Below are positions 19,336-27,043 of a stretch of DNA of 64,000 nucleotides, piece by piece. This DNA comes from Paraburkholderia phenazinium (GTDB taxonomy: Bacteria; Pseudomonadota; Gammaproteobacteria; Burkholderiales; Burkholderiaceae): assembly GCF_900142845.1 (NCBI RefSeq), contig NZ_FSRU01000001.1:744001-808000 (forward strand). Direction: 5' to 3'. The notes below the pieces were generated by a model, which saw only the letters and a list, made by a program, of their open reading frames with translations, made no database searches and was not told where the DNA came from. Position 1 is the stretch's first letter. Every line of letters starts with the position of its first letter. Made by a program: the position numbers and the translations under genes.

Positions 19336-19352
19336 GGGAGCCCCGGGCTCCC
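19336..19352 (+). promoter_or_regulatory. Hairpin touching the acyl-CoA synthetase ribosome site
   Basis: GGGAGCC-CCG-GGCTCCC forms a perfect 7-bp GC-rich stem. The very next bases are the ribosome site GAGGAGAC, and the ATG is at 19367. A stem directly against the Shine-Dalgarno could limit ribosome entry or serve as a protein-binding site. As DNA, it is also a 17-base dyad in the divergent promoter region of the Crp/Fnr gene. Confidence 0.5.
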
Positions 19353-19366
19353 GAGGAGACGATCCG

Positions 19367-21040
19367 ATGACGCATATGTTCGACGAAGGCCTTGGCCGCC
19401 GTGAGGCCAACTACGTTCCGCTCACGCCGGTCGACTTCATCGCGCGTGCAGCCGAAGTCTACGGCGACCGTCTGGCGGTCGTCCACGGCGCGATTCGCCG
19501 CACGTGGCGCGAGACCTACGAGCGCAGCCGGCGCCTCGCCGGCGCGCTGCGGCATGCCGGCATAGGGCGGGGCGACACCGTCGCGGTGCTGCTGCCCAAC
19601 ATTCCTCCGATGATTGAGGCTCACTTCGGCGTGCCGATGGCGGGCGCGGTACTCAATACGCTCAACACGCGGCTCGATATTCCTTCGATCCTGTTCATGC
19701 TGCGGCATGGCGAAGCCAAGGCGTTGATCGTCGATACCGAGTTTGCCGAGCTGGCGCATCGTGCTTCGCTGGAGTTTCCCGATCTGCGGATCGTGAGCGT
19801 CAACGACGTGATGCCTGCGGATCCGCACAAGTTTCCGCGTGCCACCGACTACGAGGCCTTTCTGCAGGAGGGCGACCCGCAATTCGCATGGCAACCGCCC
19901 GCCGACGAGTGGGATGCGATCGCGCTGAACTACACGTCGGGCACGACCGGTGATCCGAAGGGTGTGGTCTATCACCACCGCGGCGCTTATCTGAATGCGG
20001 TGAGCAATATCCTCGAATGGGATATGCCCAGGCATGCAGTCTATTTGTGGACATTGCCGCTGTTCCATTGCAACGGCTGGTGTTTTCCGTGGACGGTGGC
20101 GGCGCGCGCCGGCGTCAACGTCTGCTTGCGCAAGTTCGACGCGAAAACCGTGTTCGACCTGATTCGGACCGAAGGCGTCACTCACTATTGCGGTGCGCCG
20201 ATCGTCCAGAGCGCGTTGGCTAACGCACCCGAAGAATGGCGCGTGGGTATTGGGCACCGGGTCGCCACCATGGTCGCCGGTGCGGCGCCTGCGCCCGCGG
20301 TGATTGCCAGGATGAAGGAGATCGGTTTCGATCTGACGCATGTGTATGGCTTGACCGAAGTCTACGGACCGGCGGCGGTGTGCGCCAAACAGGCGCATTG
20401 GGACAGCGTGAGCGACGATGAACGCGCGCGGCTCAACGCTCGCCAGGGTGTGCGCTATCACCTGCAGGCGGCCGTCACCGTGCTGGATCCGGACACGCTC
20501 GAGCCTGTGCCGAACGACGGCGAGACGCTTGGCGAAATCATGTTCCGCGGCAACATCTGCATGAAGGGTTATCTGAAGAACGAGCGCGCCACTGAAGATG
20601 CCTTCAAGGGCGGCTGGTTCCATACGGGCGATCTAGGTGTGCTGATGTCCGATGGCTACGTGCGCATTCGCGACCGCAGCAAGGACATCATCATCTCAGG
20701 CGGGGAAAATATCTCGAGCATCGAGATCGAAGACACGTTGTACCGGCACCCGGCCGTTTCGGTGGCCGCCGTCGTGGCGATGCCGGATCCGAAATGGGGC
20801 GAGGTGCCGTGTGCCTTCGTCGAACTCAAGGAGGGGGCCGAGGTGACCGCCGACGAGATCATCGCGCATTGCCGTCTGTTTCTGGCCAGTTTCAAGCTGC
20901 CCAAAGCGGTTCGCTTCGGAGAGCTACCTAAAACGTCCACCGGGAAGATCCAGAAGTTCGAGCTGCGTGCGCGTGTGAAATCCGGCAGTGCTATCGATCT
21001 TGGCGCTGGGAGCGCCAGCCAGCCTCAAGTCAAACCTTGA
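19367..21040 (+). CDS. Acyl-CoA synthetase (AMP-forming)
   Basis: Adenylate-forming ligase of 557 residues that activates a carboxylic acid, probably a fatty acid, with ATP and CoA. The start is the ATG at 19367, which has an excellent ribosome site (GAGGAGAC); an in-frame TTG 96 bases upstream is unlikely. The family P-loop is YTSGTTGDPKGVVYHHRG (about residues 185-202). Later motifs are YGLTEVYGP, FHTGDLG and RSKDIIISGGENISS, and the catalytic Lys of the C-terminal lid lies in KTSTGKIQK. It resembles the medium/long-chain acyl-CoA synthetase group (AlkK-like). The substrate is not determinable. It is divergent from a Crp/Fnr regulator. Confidence 0.9.
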   Translation: MTHMFDEGLGRREANYVPLTPVDFIARAAEVYGDRLAVVHGAIRRTWRETYERSRRLAGALRHAGIGRGDTVAVLLPNIPPMIEAHFGVPMAGAVLNTLNTRLDIPSILFMLRHGEAKALIVDTEFAELAHRASLEFPDLRIVSVNDVMPADPHKFPRATDYEAFLQEGDPQFAWQPPADEWDAIALNYTSGTTGDPKGVVYHHRGAYLNAVSNILEWDMPRHAVYLWTLPLFHCNGWCFPWTVAARAGVNVCLRKFDAKTVFDLIRTEGVTHYCGAPIVQSALANAPEEWRVGIGHRVATMVAGAAPAPAVIARMKEIGFDLTHVYGLTEVYGPAAVCAKQAHWDSVSDDERARLNARQGVRYHLQAAVTVLDPDTLEPVPNDGETLGEIMFRGNICMKGYLKNERATEDAFKGGWFHTGDLGVLMSDGYVRIRDRSKDIIISGGENISSIEIEDTLYRHPAVSVAAVVAMPDPKWGEVPCAFVELKEGAEVTADEIIAHCRLFLASFKLPKAVRFGELPKTSTGKIQKFELRARVKSGSAIDLGAGSASQPQVKP

Positions 21041-21122
21041 GGCAGTATTCGCCTGGTTGCGAGCGGCATTCCGCGCCGTATGGGGCGCGGATTTCGCTGC
21101 TAACGGATGCGGTCGGGACGTC

Positions 21123-21347
21123 TTAGCCGCGGCTGTCGACCCACTTGCGGGCCCAGCGGCACGAGTGCTGCAGCGCCTGCTCTTCGTTGTTGAAGTAGTC
21201 GAGCGAATAGAACTGGTAGCGCGTTTCCGCAGGTACAGTGCCGGCGCGTTCGAGCAGCAGGTTAGAGGAAAACGACCCGTCAGGCAGACGATGTGCCGAG
21301 GGTTGGACGGCATAGCCGTTGTAATGATGAATGTGTTTGTTTTGCAT
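21123..21347 (-). CDS. Conserved small protein downstream of cspA
   Basis: A 74-residue protein starting MQNKHIHHYNGYAVQPSAHR, with an ATG at 21347. The frame is open further upstream but that part is not protein-like. The body is SSNLLLERAG, then TRYQFYSLDYFNNEEQALQHS and a W-rich end (RWARKWVDSRG). No signal peptide or membrane segment is present. I recall similar short proteins in Burkholderia genomes, sometimes near cold-shock genes, but no function is known to me. It is on the same strand as cspA, 237 bases downstream, and could be cotranscribed or have its own promoter. The ribosome site is poor. Confidence 0.7.
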   Translation of the reverse strand: MQNKHIHHYNGYAVQPSAHRLPDGSFSSNLLLERAGTVPAETRYQFYSLDYFNNEEQALQHSCRWARKWVDSRG

Positions 21348-21548
21348 TTTATTTTTAAATAGTCGTACGCGTGCGCGGCGATCTGGACAAGCCAGTTCGA
21401 GCCGAAGAGAATGCGTATCGTGAGAGGCGTTTAAGCCGGTCAAGCCAGGGGGGAATGAGGGGGCAAGCGAGGCGTTTGGCGCAACGAAACTGCTTAGCGA
21501 TTGCACCAGCTGTGGGAGAACAAACTCCGCGAGGGATGTCGCTGCAGC

Positions 21549-21572
21549 CCGGTACCCGTAGTCGGATACCGG
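21549..21572 (-). other. Hairpin after cspA
   Basis: On the minus strand this gives a 9-bp stem (one G-U pair) with a 6-base loop, starting 12 bases after the cspA stop. No T-run follows. It could stabilise the 3' end of the cspA transcript. Confidence 0.35.
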
Positions 21573-21584
21573 ACCCTTCAAACT

Positions 21585-21788
21585 TTACAGCGGCTTGATG
21601 TTAGCCGCTTGCAGACCCTTGGGGCCTTGCTTCGTTTCGAAGCTCACCTTCTGGTTTTCAGCCAGCGTCTTGAAGCCGTCGCCGCTGATTTCCGAGAAGT
21701 GAGCGAACAGGTCGTCGCCGCCCTTGTCCGGTGTAATGAAGCCAAAGCCCTTGCTGTCGTTGAACCACTTAACGGTGCCGGTATCCAT
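21585..21788 (-). CDS. cspA: Cold-shock domain protein, CspA family
   Basis: Single-stranded nucleic acid-binding protein of 67 residues acting as an RNA chaperone. It is one complete cold-shock domain: [14 protein letters not shown] carries RNP1 (KGFGFI), DDLFAHF carries RNP2, and [17 protein letters not shown] closes the barrel. A ribosome site (AAGGA) lies 7 bases before the ATG. The next coding region upstream is 333 bases away, leaving room for the long untranslated leader typical of cold-shock mRNAs. Which paralogue it is cannot be said. Confidence 0.95.
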   Translation of the reverse strand: MDTGTVKWFNDSKGFGFITPDKGGDDLFAHFSEISGDGFKTLAENQKVSFETKQGPKGLQAANIKPL

Positions 21789-21928
21789 GAAGAATCCTTG
21801 AGGAAAAAAAAGTAAATAATCGCTCGCGATGGAGCACGTGAAGCGTCAAGGAGGGAGAGGACAACGAATACCGCTGAGAGAGCGAGCAATTGATGAACAG
21901 CAATCGAACTTCTTGAACTTCGATGGCC

Positions 21929-21958
21929 ACAATAGCTGCACGAGGCCACCGCCGTCAA
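21929..21958 (-). promoter_or_regulatory. Candidate cspA promoter
   Basis: Reading on the minus strand: TTGACG, an 18-base spacer, then TATTGT. Transcription would begin near 21920 and give a leader of about 130 bases before the cspA ATG, which fits the long leaders of cold-shock genes. Confidence 0.5.
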
Positions 21959-22121
21959 GGATTATCTTGTAAAGTTTTCGTCAGGCTGTGCGTGACGCGG
22001 TAGAAAACGGTCAGGCCCCCTTAGGAAAACAGCATGTTGCGATTTCCCTCTATGTCACGCCAGGCATGGTGTTAGGGGACATCGCAACGAAGCTTGCGGG
22101 AGCCGCTTTTCGTGCTGCGGC

Positions 22122-22760
22122 CTACAGGCCGACGCGGTGTGCGGCGAAGATCAGTCGGAGACCCAGCGCGGTGATGGCGCTGGCCGCTACACGGTCGACC
22201 CAGGTCTTGGCTCGCAGATACAGTTCACGCGGACGCTTGCTCGAGAAACACAATGCGACCACGGTGTACCAGCCGGCTTCGATCATGAAGATGGCCGGCG
22301 GCAGCGCGAAATAACACCACAGCGGCGGATGCTGGGGCAGTAATGCGGCAAAGATACTGCCGTAGTAGATGGCGGTTTTCGGATTGCTGAGTTGCGTGCT
22401 CAAGCCGATCCAGAAAGATTTGCGCGCATTGCTGCCGCCATTGAGTGCGCCTTGATTGAATGCGAGCGGCTTCTTTGCGCTGCGCCATATCTTCGACGCC
22501 AGATAGATCAGATAGAGCCCGCCCGCCACCTTGAGGCTCACGTACAGCCAGGTGACGGCGGCGAGCAGGGTGTACAGACCCAGCAGCGCGACGCCACTAA
22601 AGAGCACCCCGCCGATTCCCATACCAAGCGCCGTGGCCAATCCATCGCGACGCGACAGGCCGATCGAATTGCGCGCGACGATGACGAAACTCGGTCCAGG
22701 ACTCATGGCGCCGATCAGCAGCGCGGTGAGAATGGTGGCGACGGCGGTTGACGGAGACAT
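22122..22760 (-). CDS. LysE/RhtB-family amino-acid exporter
   Basis: Inner-membrane efflux protein of 212 residues, normal for the family. It shows about six hydrophobic segments and the family's N-terminal signature MSPGPSFVIVARNSIGLSRR (about residues 19-38). A second conserved stretch is GLSTQLSNPKTAIYYGSIFAA (about residues 120-140), where Asn-Pro-Lys is diagnostic. The substrate (homoserine/threonine, lysine or another metabolite) cannot be inferred. No LysG-type regulator is adjacent. The weakly conserved C-terminus is basic. Confidence 0.9.
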   Translation of the reverse strand: MSPSTAVATILTALLIGAMSPGPSFVIVARNSIGLSRRDGLATALGMGIGGVLFSGVALLGLYTLLAAVTWLYVSLKVAGGLYLIYLASKIWRSAKKPLAFNQGALNGGSNARKSFWIGLSTQLSNPKTAIYYGSIFAALLPQHPPLWCYFALPPAIFMIEAGWYTVVALCFSSKRPRELYLRAKTWVDRVAASAITALGLRLIFAAHRVGL

Positions 22761-23065
22761 GGCTGCTTTCCTTTGAAGGTGGGAGATCGAGGCCAGAATC
22801 GTAAAATAGCACGTTGGTGCCCGCTTATCGAAGGCTCCAGCCTCGCTTTTGCCGTGCGCGGCGGAAAAAATGGGTGCTAAAATTGTCTAATAGACGCTAA
22901 AGCGGCCCTTGAGGCTAAAGGGCCTGACGGGCGACGATTCGAGCCGCTTGCCAAACGGATTTCCTGATCAATAGATGATGTGTCGGGCAACTTTTCCGGG
23001 GGCGCATCCACGCGCACACAGGCAACGTGAGGTCGAACGGCGTTCGGCCCACGCGAATCACGTAT
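22761..23065. other. Intergenic stretch ahead of a terminator; possible leader or small RNA
   Basis: About 300 bases without a convincing protein frame between the LysE start (leftward) and the H-NS-like gene (rightward). A TAAAAT box near 22874 could be a -10 for rightward transcription, but no good -35 is spaced correctly before it. The stretch ends in a strong rightward terminator (23066-23103). A transcript across it would be about 200-230 bases. No known riboswitch or 6S RNA pattern was recognised. Confidence 0.3.
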
Positions 23066-23103
23066 AGGCTTCGCGTCGGTTAGCGAAGCCTTTTATTTTT
23101 TCA
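23066..23103 (+). terminator. Rho-independent terminator upstream of the H-NS-like gene
   Basis: An 8-bp stem GGCTTCGC / GCGAAGCC around an 8-base loop, followed by TTTTATTTTTT. It acts rightward, yet no rightward gene precedes it (LysE runs left). It therefore ends either a small RNA or an attenuated leader of the gene starting at 23141. Confidence 0.85.
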
Positions 23104-23140
23104 AAACGCGCGCAATTGCCGCCGTGACATTCGATACGTT

Positions 23141-23404
23141 ATGAAAGAGCGACAAGAACAAGCCACGTTCGATTTCGACGGGAACGCACGCGAGCGCCTG
23201 GTTCTGTGGATACGTCACCGCATGGAGGAATACGGCATTACGCTGGAAGCGTTGGCCGAATCGATTGAAGCGGATGCCACTGCGACCCGGGCCGTCATGT
23301 ACCGGGACGCCTTCGGCAATACCTGGGACGGCCACGGCGAGAAGCCGGACTGGCTCGCACGGGCGATTCACGCCGGTCAGAATATCGATCACTTCCGCTG
23401 CTAA
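23141..23404 (+). CDS. Small H-NS-family protein
   Basis: An 87-residue protein. Its N-terminal helix segment (IRHRMEEYGITLEALAESI) and C-terminal block (MYRDAFGNTWDGHGEKPDWL) match the pattern of beta-proteobacterial H-NS proteins, where the block normally reads YRD...TWSGRGRxPxWL. Here the minor-groove loop is GHGEKP: the Arg expected after the second Gly is Glu. DNA binding may therefore be altered or lost. The N-terminal oligomerisation domain is short. It has no clear ribosome site and starts 37 bases after a terminator. It could be a modulator of full-length H-NS. Confidence 0.75.
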   Translation: MKERQEQATFDFDGNARERLVLWIRHRMEEYGITLEALAESIEADATATRAVMYRDAFGNTWDGHGEKPDWLARAIHAGQNIDHFRC

Positions 23405-23505
23405 ACCCAGCTATCGATATGAACAACGCTTCGTTGGCGTACCCCTGGCGGGTCGCTACGATGGACGGTCATCCGCTATGAGCGCAGCCAGGCGCGTCTT
23501 CTTCG

Positions 23506-25011
23506 ATGACTGCTCCCATCCTGACCGTTGCCGCCGTTTCCAAACGCTTTGGCCCGACCGTTGCGCTCGATCGCGTCGACCTGTCGATCCGCGCAGGTGA
23601 GGTTGTCGCGCTGATGGGCGCGAACGGTGCGGGTAAATCCACGCTCGTGAAGATTCTCAGCGGCGTCTACGGTCCCGACGGCGGCGAGCTTTGGTTGCGC
23701 GGACAACCGTTCCGCCCGGCTTCACCCCACGACGCCAAACAGTTGGGCATTGCGACCGTTCATCAATCGATTGCGGATGCGGTGGTGCCGACGCTTTCGA
23801 TTGCCGACAACCTGTTGCTCGACCGCTTGTGCGATCCAACCTCTCCGTGGCGCGTGCCGCCCGCGGTGCGCCGTCAGACGGCGGCGCCGCTGGCCGCACG
23901 TGTGGGTCTCGATGTCGACCTGGCCGCGCCGCTCGCCTCGCTATCGCTCGCCTCGCAGCAGCTTGTGACGTTGGCGCGGGCGCTGGCGACGCGGCCCGCG
24001 CTATTGATTCTCGATGAGCCCACCGCCAGTTTGTCGGCGCCCGAGGCCGAGCGGCTCTTTGGACTGATCGACCGGTTGCGCGCCGAGGGCGTGGCGATCT
24101 TGCTGGTGTCGCATCGGCTTGGTGACCTGCGGCGCGTCGCCGGGCGCGTGACGATTGTGCGCGACGGTCGCATCGTTGCAGATCTGCCTGCGCCGATCGA
24201 CTTCGATGCTGCAGTCGAAACGATGATCGGGCGGCCGTTGCGCAGCAACGCCGCAGCGAATGCGAATGCGACCGCAGCCGCAGCGGCGACCGCAGCATCC
24301 TCAGCATGCTTCAGCGTGCGCGATCTGCAGTTGACGTCAGCCAGCGTCCCCTTTGATCTCGATGTGCAGCGCGGTGAAATCGTCGCCATTGCCGGTCCCG
24401 TCGGCGGTGGCAAATCACGCTTCGCGCGGGCGATTTTCGGTGCGGGGCGAGCCGCGAGTGGGACGATGACGCTCGATGGCAAAGCCTGGCGTCCTCGCTC
24501 GCCCGCCGACGCGATCCGTGCCGGCGTCTTCCTCGCCGGTGAGGACCGTTGGCGAACCTCGTTGTTTCCCGACAGCGTGCCGTTCGCGTCGATCGCCGGC
24601 ACGCTCAGTTTTCCGTTCCTGTCGCGCTGGTTCAAGTACGGTGGCCTCAAGCGCGCGCGCGAGCAGCGTGCCGCGCTTGAAGCGATCGAGCGCTTCGGGA
24701 TTCGCTGTACCGGCCCGGACGATCGTCTCAACCGGCTCTCCGGCGGCAATCAGCAGAAAGTCGTACTGGCGCGCTGGCATACGCAGCCCGCGCGCTTGCT
24801 GCTGCTGGATGAACCGTTTCAGGGCGTCGATGCCGGCGCGCGCGCCGATATCGTCGATACGCTGCGGCGCCATGCGCAGGAGCGCGCCACGCTCGTCTTC
24901 GTCAGCGATCTTGAAGAGGCGTTCGAGATTGCCGACCGTGTGGTCCGCTTCGACCGTGCGACGCTCGACCGCGTTTCCCAATCCGATTTCACTTCCCACG
25001 CTCGCTCATGA
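23506..25011 (+). CDS. Sugar-type ABC importer ATPase (RbsA/XylG-like, two ABC domains)
   Basis: Double-ATPase subunit of a CUT2-type importer; 501 residues, cytoplasmic. The first domain has Walker A GANGAGKST (about residues 38-46), an unusual signature LSLASQQLVTLARAL and Walker B LLILDEPTASL. A low-complexity Ala/Asn/Thr linker (about 246-265) joins the second domain. That domain has a degenerate Walker A (GPVGGGKSR), signature LSGGNQQKVVLARW and Walker B LLLLDEPFQGVD. It overlaps the following permease by 4 bases (ATGA). No binding protein lies beside this pair; the one at 34864 may be its partner. The substrate is unknown. Confidence 0.9.
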   Translation: MTAPILTVAAVSKRFGPTVALDRVDLSIRAGEVVALMGANGAGKSTLVKILSGVYGPDGGELWLRGQPFRPASPHDAKQLGIATVHQSIADAVVPTLSIADNLLLDRLCDPTSPWRVPPAVRRQTAAPLAARVGLDVDLAAPLASLSLASQQLVTLARALATRPALLILDEPTASLSAPEAERLFGLIDRLRAEGVAILLVSHRLGDLRRVAGRVTIVRDGRIVADLPAPIDFDAAVETMIGRPLRSNAAANANATAAAAATAASSACFSVRDLQLTSASVPFDLDVQRGEIVAIAGPVGGGKSRFARAIFGAGRAASGTMTLDGKAWRPRSPADAIRAGVFLAGEDRWRTSLFPDSVPFASIAGTLSFPFLSRWFKYGGLKRAREQRAALEAIERFGIRCTGPDDRLNRLSGGNQQKVVLARWHTQPARLLLLDEPFQGVDAGARADIVDTLRRHAQERATLVFVSDLEEAFEIADRVVRFDRATLDRVSQSDFTSHARS

Positions 25012-26093
25012 AAACCAGCACTTCGATTCCACCCGAGGTCGTCTCCGAGACCCATCCGGTAGAGCATGAACGCAGCGTTCGACGCGGGCGGTTGCGAGGA
25101 CTGCACGGTCTGCGCGCTCATCTCGAACGAACCGGCATGCTGCTGGTGCTCGCCTTGCTCGTCATCGTATTCGCCGTCAACCAGCCAGCGTTTCTGAATA
25201 TCGACAATCTCTTCAGCATCTTGCAGGCGGTGTCGATTGTCGCGCTGCTCGGTATAGGCGTGACCGTGACGCTCGCCGCGGGCGGCTTCGATCTTTCGGT
25301 GGGCAGTGTGGCGGCGTCGGCGCAGATGGCGGCAAGCTATGTGCTGATCGTCTGGCATGGCAATGCCTTCGAGGCGGTGGTGGCATGCCTCGTACTCGGT
25401 ATCGCAGCGGGTCTTTTCAACGGATTCCTGATTACCCGTCTGCGTGTGCCAGACCAACTGGCGACGCTCGGCACGCTGTTTCTGCTTGCGGGGCTGCAAC
25501 TGATTCCGACCGGCGGCCGTTCGCTCGCAACCGGCACGATCCTGCCCGACGGCACCGAAACAACCGGCACTTTTCCCGATGCCTTTCTCGCCCTCGGACG
25601 CTTGCGGCTGTTCGATGTCGTGCCGCTGCCGGTAGTTGTGCTGGCGGTCCTGACCGTTGTGGCCTGCATCGTGATGGAAACCACGCGCTGGGGCCGGGTG
25701 ATCTATGCGATCGGCGGCAACGAAACCGCGGCACGCCTCGCCGGTGCGCCGACTGCGCGCTACCGGATCGCAGCGTATGTCGCGTCGGGTGCGATTGCCT
25801 CGCTGGGCGGCGTGCTGATTGCCGCGCGCGTGGGACGTGGCGACGTCAGCGCCGGTCATTCGATGCTGCTCGATGCAGTGGCGGCGGCGCTGGTCGGCTA
25901 CGCGGTCTGGGGCGCCAAACGGCCGAACGTGTTCGGCACGGTAGTTGGGGCGGTGTTCGTCGGTGTGCTGCTCAACGGCTTGACGATGCTAAACGCGCCG
26001 TACTACATGCAGGATTTCATCAAGGGTGTGCTGCTGGTGGGCGCGTTGGCGTTCACGTTCAGCGTGGGACGCGCCGCTGATCGTCACGCATAG
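25008..26093 (+). CDS. Sugar-type ABC importer permease (RbsC-like)
   Basis: Inner-membrane permease of 361 residues with a hydrophilic N-terminal extension of about 40 residues and 8-10 membrane segments. BPD_transp_2 family hallmarks are seen: GIGVTVTLAAGGFDLSVGSV (about residues 83-102), a GLFNGFLI/TRLRVP segment and AIGGNETAARLAGAPT. It is translationally coupled to the ATPase upstream (ATGA). The 3' end overlaps the convergent permease gene by 10 bases. Only one permease belongs to this unit, so it would form a homodimer or share one with the second system. Confidence 0.9.
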   Translation: MKTSTSIPPEVVSETHPVEHERSVRRGRLRGLHGLRAHLERTGMLLVLALLVIVFAVNQPAFLNIDNLFSILQAVSIVALLGIGVTVTLAAGGFDLSVGSVAASAQMAASYVLIVWHGNAFEAVVACLVLGIAAGLFNGFLITRLRVPDQLATLGTLFLLAGLQLIPTGGRSLATGTILPDGTETTGTFPDAFLALGRLRLFDVVPLPVVVLAVLTVVACIVMETTRWGRVIYAIGGNETAARLAGAPTARYRIAAYVASGAIASLGGVLIAARVGRGDVSAGHSMLLDAVAAALVGYAVWGAKRPNVFGTVVGAVFVGVLLNGLTMLNAPYYMQDFIKGVLLVGALAFTFSVGRAADRHA

Positions 26094-27043
26094 CGGCCAC
26101 GCCGCTGCGCAAAGCTGACGGCCAGCACGGCGAAGATCAGCGCGCCGGTCGCCACCTGCTGCCAGTAGAAATTCCAGCCGATCAGCAACAGGCCGTTTGC
26201 GACGAGGCTCAGCAGCAACACGCCAAGCAAGGTGCCGACGACGCCAGGGCGGCGCGTCGGCGATAGCGTCGTGCCGATGAAGGTCGCGCCGATCGCATTG
26301 AGCAGATAACCGTTGCCGGCCTGCGGCACATACGCTTTAACGGTCGACGACAGCAGCAAGCCCACCACACCATAGATCAGCGCGCTGACGATAAACGTCG
26401 CGGCTGTGATGGCCGCTACCGGCAAGCCCGAATAGCGCGCCACGCCAGGCTGCGCGCCGAGCGCGGTGAGTTGCCTGCCTAACGTGGAATGCGCGAGCGT
26501 GACATGCACGGCAAGCGCCAGCATGGCGACGATCCATAACGGCACAGGCAGACCTGCAAGCGTGCCATGCGCCAGTTCGCTAAAGAGCGGCGGCAAGGCA
26601 ATGTTGAGCAGATAGACGGGCTGACCGCCGTCGGTGGCGAGTTGCTGGACGGTCTGACCGATGAAGAGCGTGCCGAGCGTAGCGAGAAACGGCGCAATGC
26701 CGAGCCACCCGGTCAGCACGCCGTTGAATGCCCCGACCAGCAGCGCCGCCGCAAGACCGCCGAGCGCTGCAGGCACCACACCAACGTGATGAGCGCTCAG
26801 CAAAACGAAAGCGAGACTGGCCACGTCGATGGACGTACCGAGCGACAGATCAATAGCGCCTGGCGACAACGCCAGCGTCATGCCGAGCGAGGCAATCGCC
26901 AGCAATGCGAAGTTGTTAAGGAGCACGTCGGCAAGATTGTCTACGCGCGCGAAACCGGGTGCGAACAGCGCGAAGAACGCAATCACTGCGATCAACGCAC
27001 CGACTAGCGCGAAGCGCTGCAAGCGGCCTATCTGTTCAATCAT
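26084..27043 (-). CDS. Sugar-type ABC importer permease, second system (B1)
   Basis: Membrane permease of 319 residues from the ATG at 27043, which overlaps the upstream permease stop by 8 bases; an ATG 18 bases earlier (27061) is also possible. The BPD_transp_2 pattern is present: LGMTLALSPGAIDLSLGTSIDVASL, a GAFNGVLTG segment, GTLFIGQTVQQLA and FIGTTLSPTRRPGVVGTLLG near the end. It is the last gene of the leftward operon SBP-ATPase-permease-permease that starts at 30645. Confidence 0.88.
   Translation of the reverse strand: MIEQIGRLQRFALVGALIAVIAFFALFAPGFARVDNLADVLLNNFALLAIASLGMTLALSPGAIDLSLGTSIDVASLAFVLLSAHHVGVVPAALGGLAAALLVGAFNGVLTGWLGIAPFLATLGTLFIGQTVQQLATDGGQPVYLLNIALPPLFSELAHGTLAGLPVPLWIVAMLALAVHVTLAHSTLGRQLTALGAQPGVARYSGLPVAAITAATFIVSALIYGVVGLLLSSTVKAYVPQAGNGYLLNAIGATFIGTTLSPTRRPGVVGTLLGVLLLSLVANGLLLIGWNFYWQQVATGALIFAVLAVSFAQRRGRYA

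Noticed and set aside
19271..19366. Longer acyl-CoA synthetase starting at a TTG
   Set aside because: The ATG at 19367 has a strong ribosome site and a family-like N-terminus.
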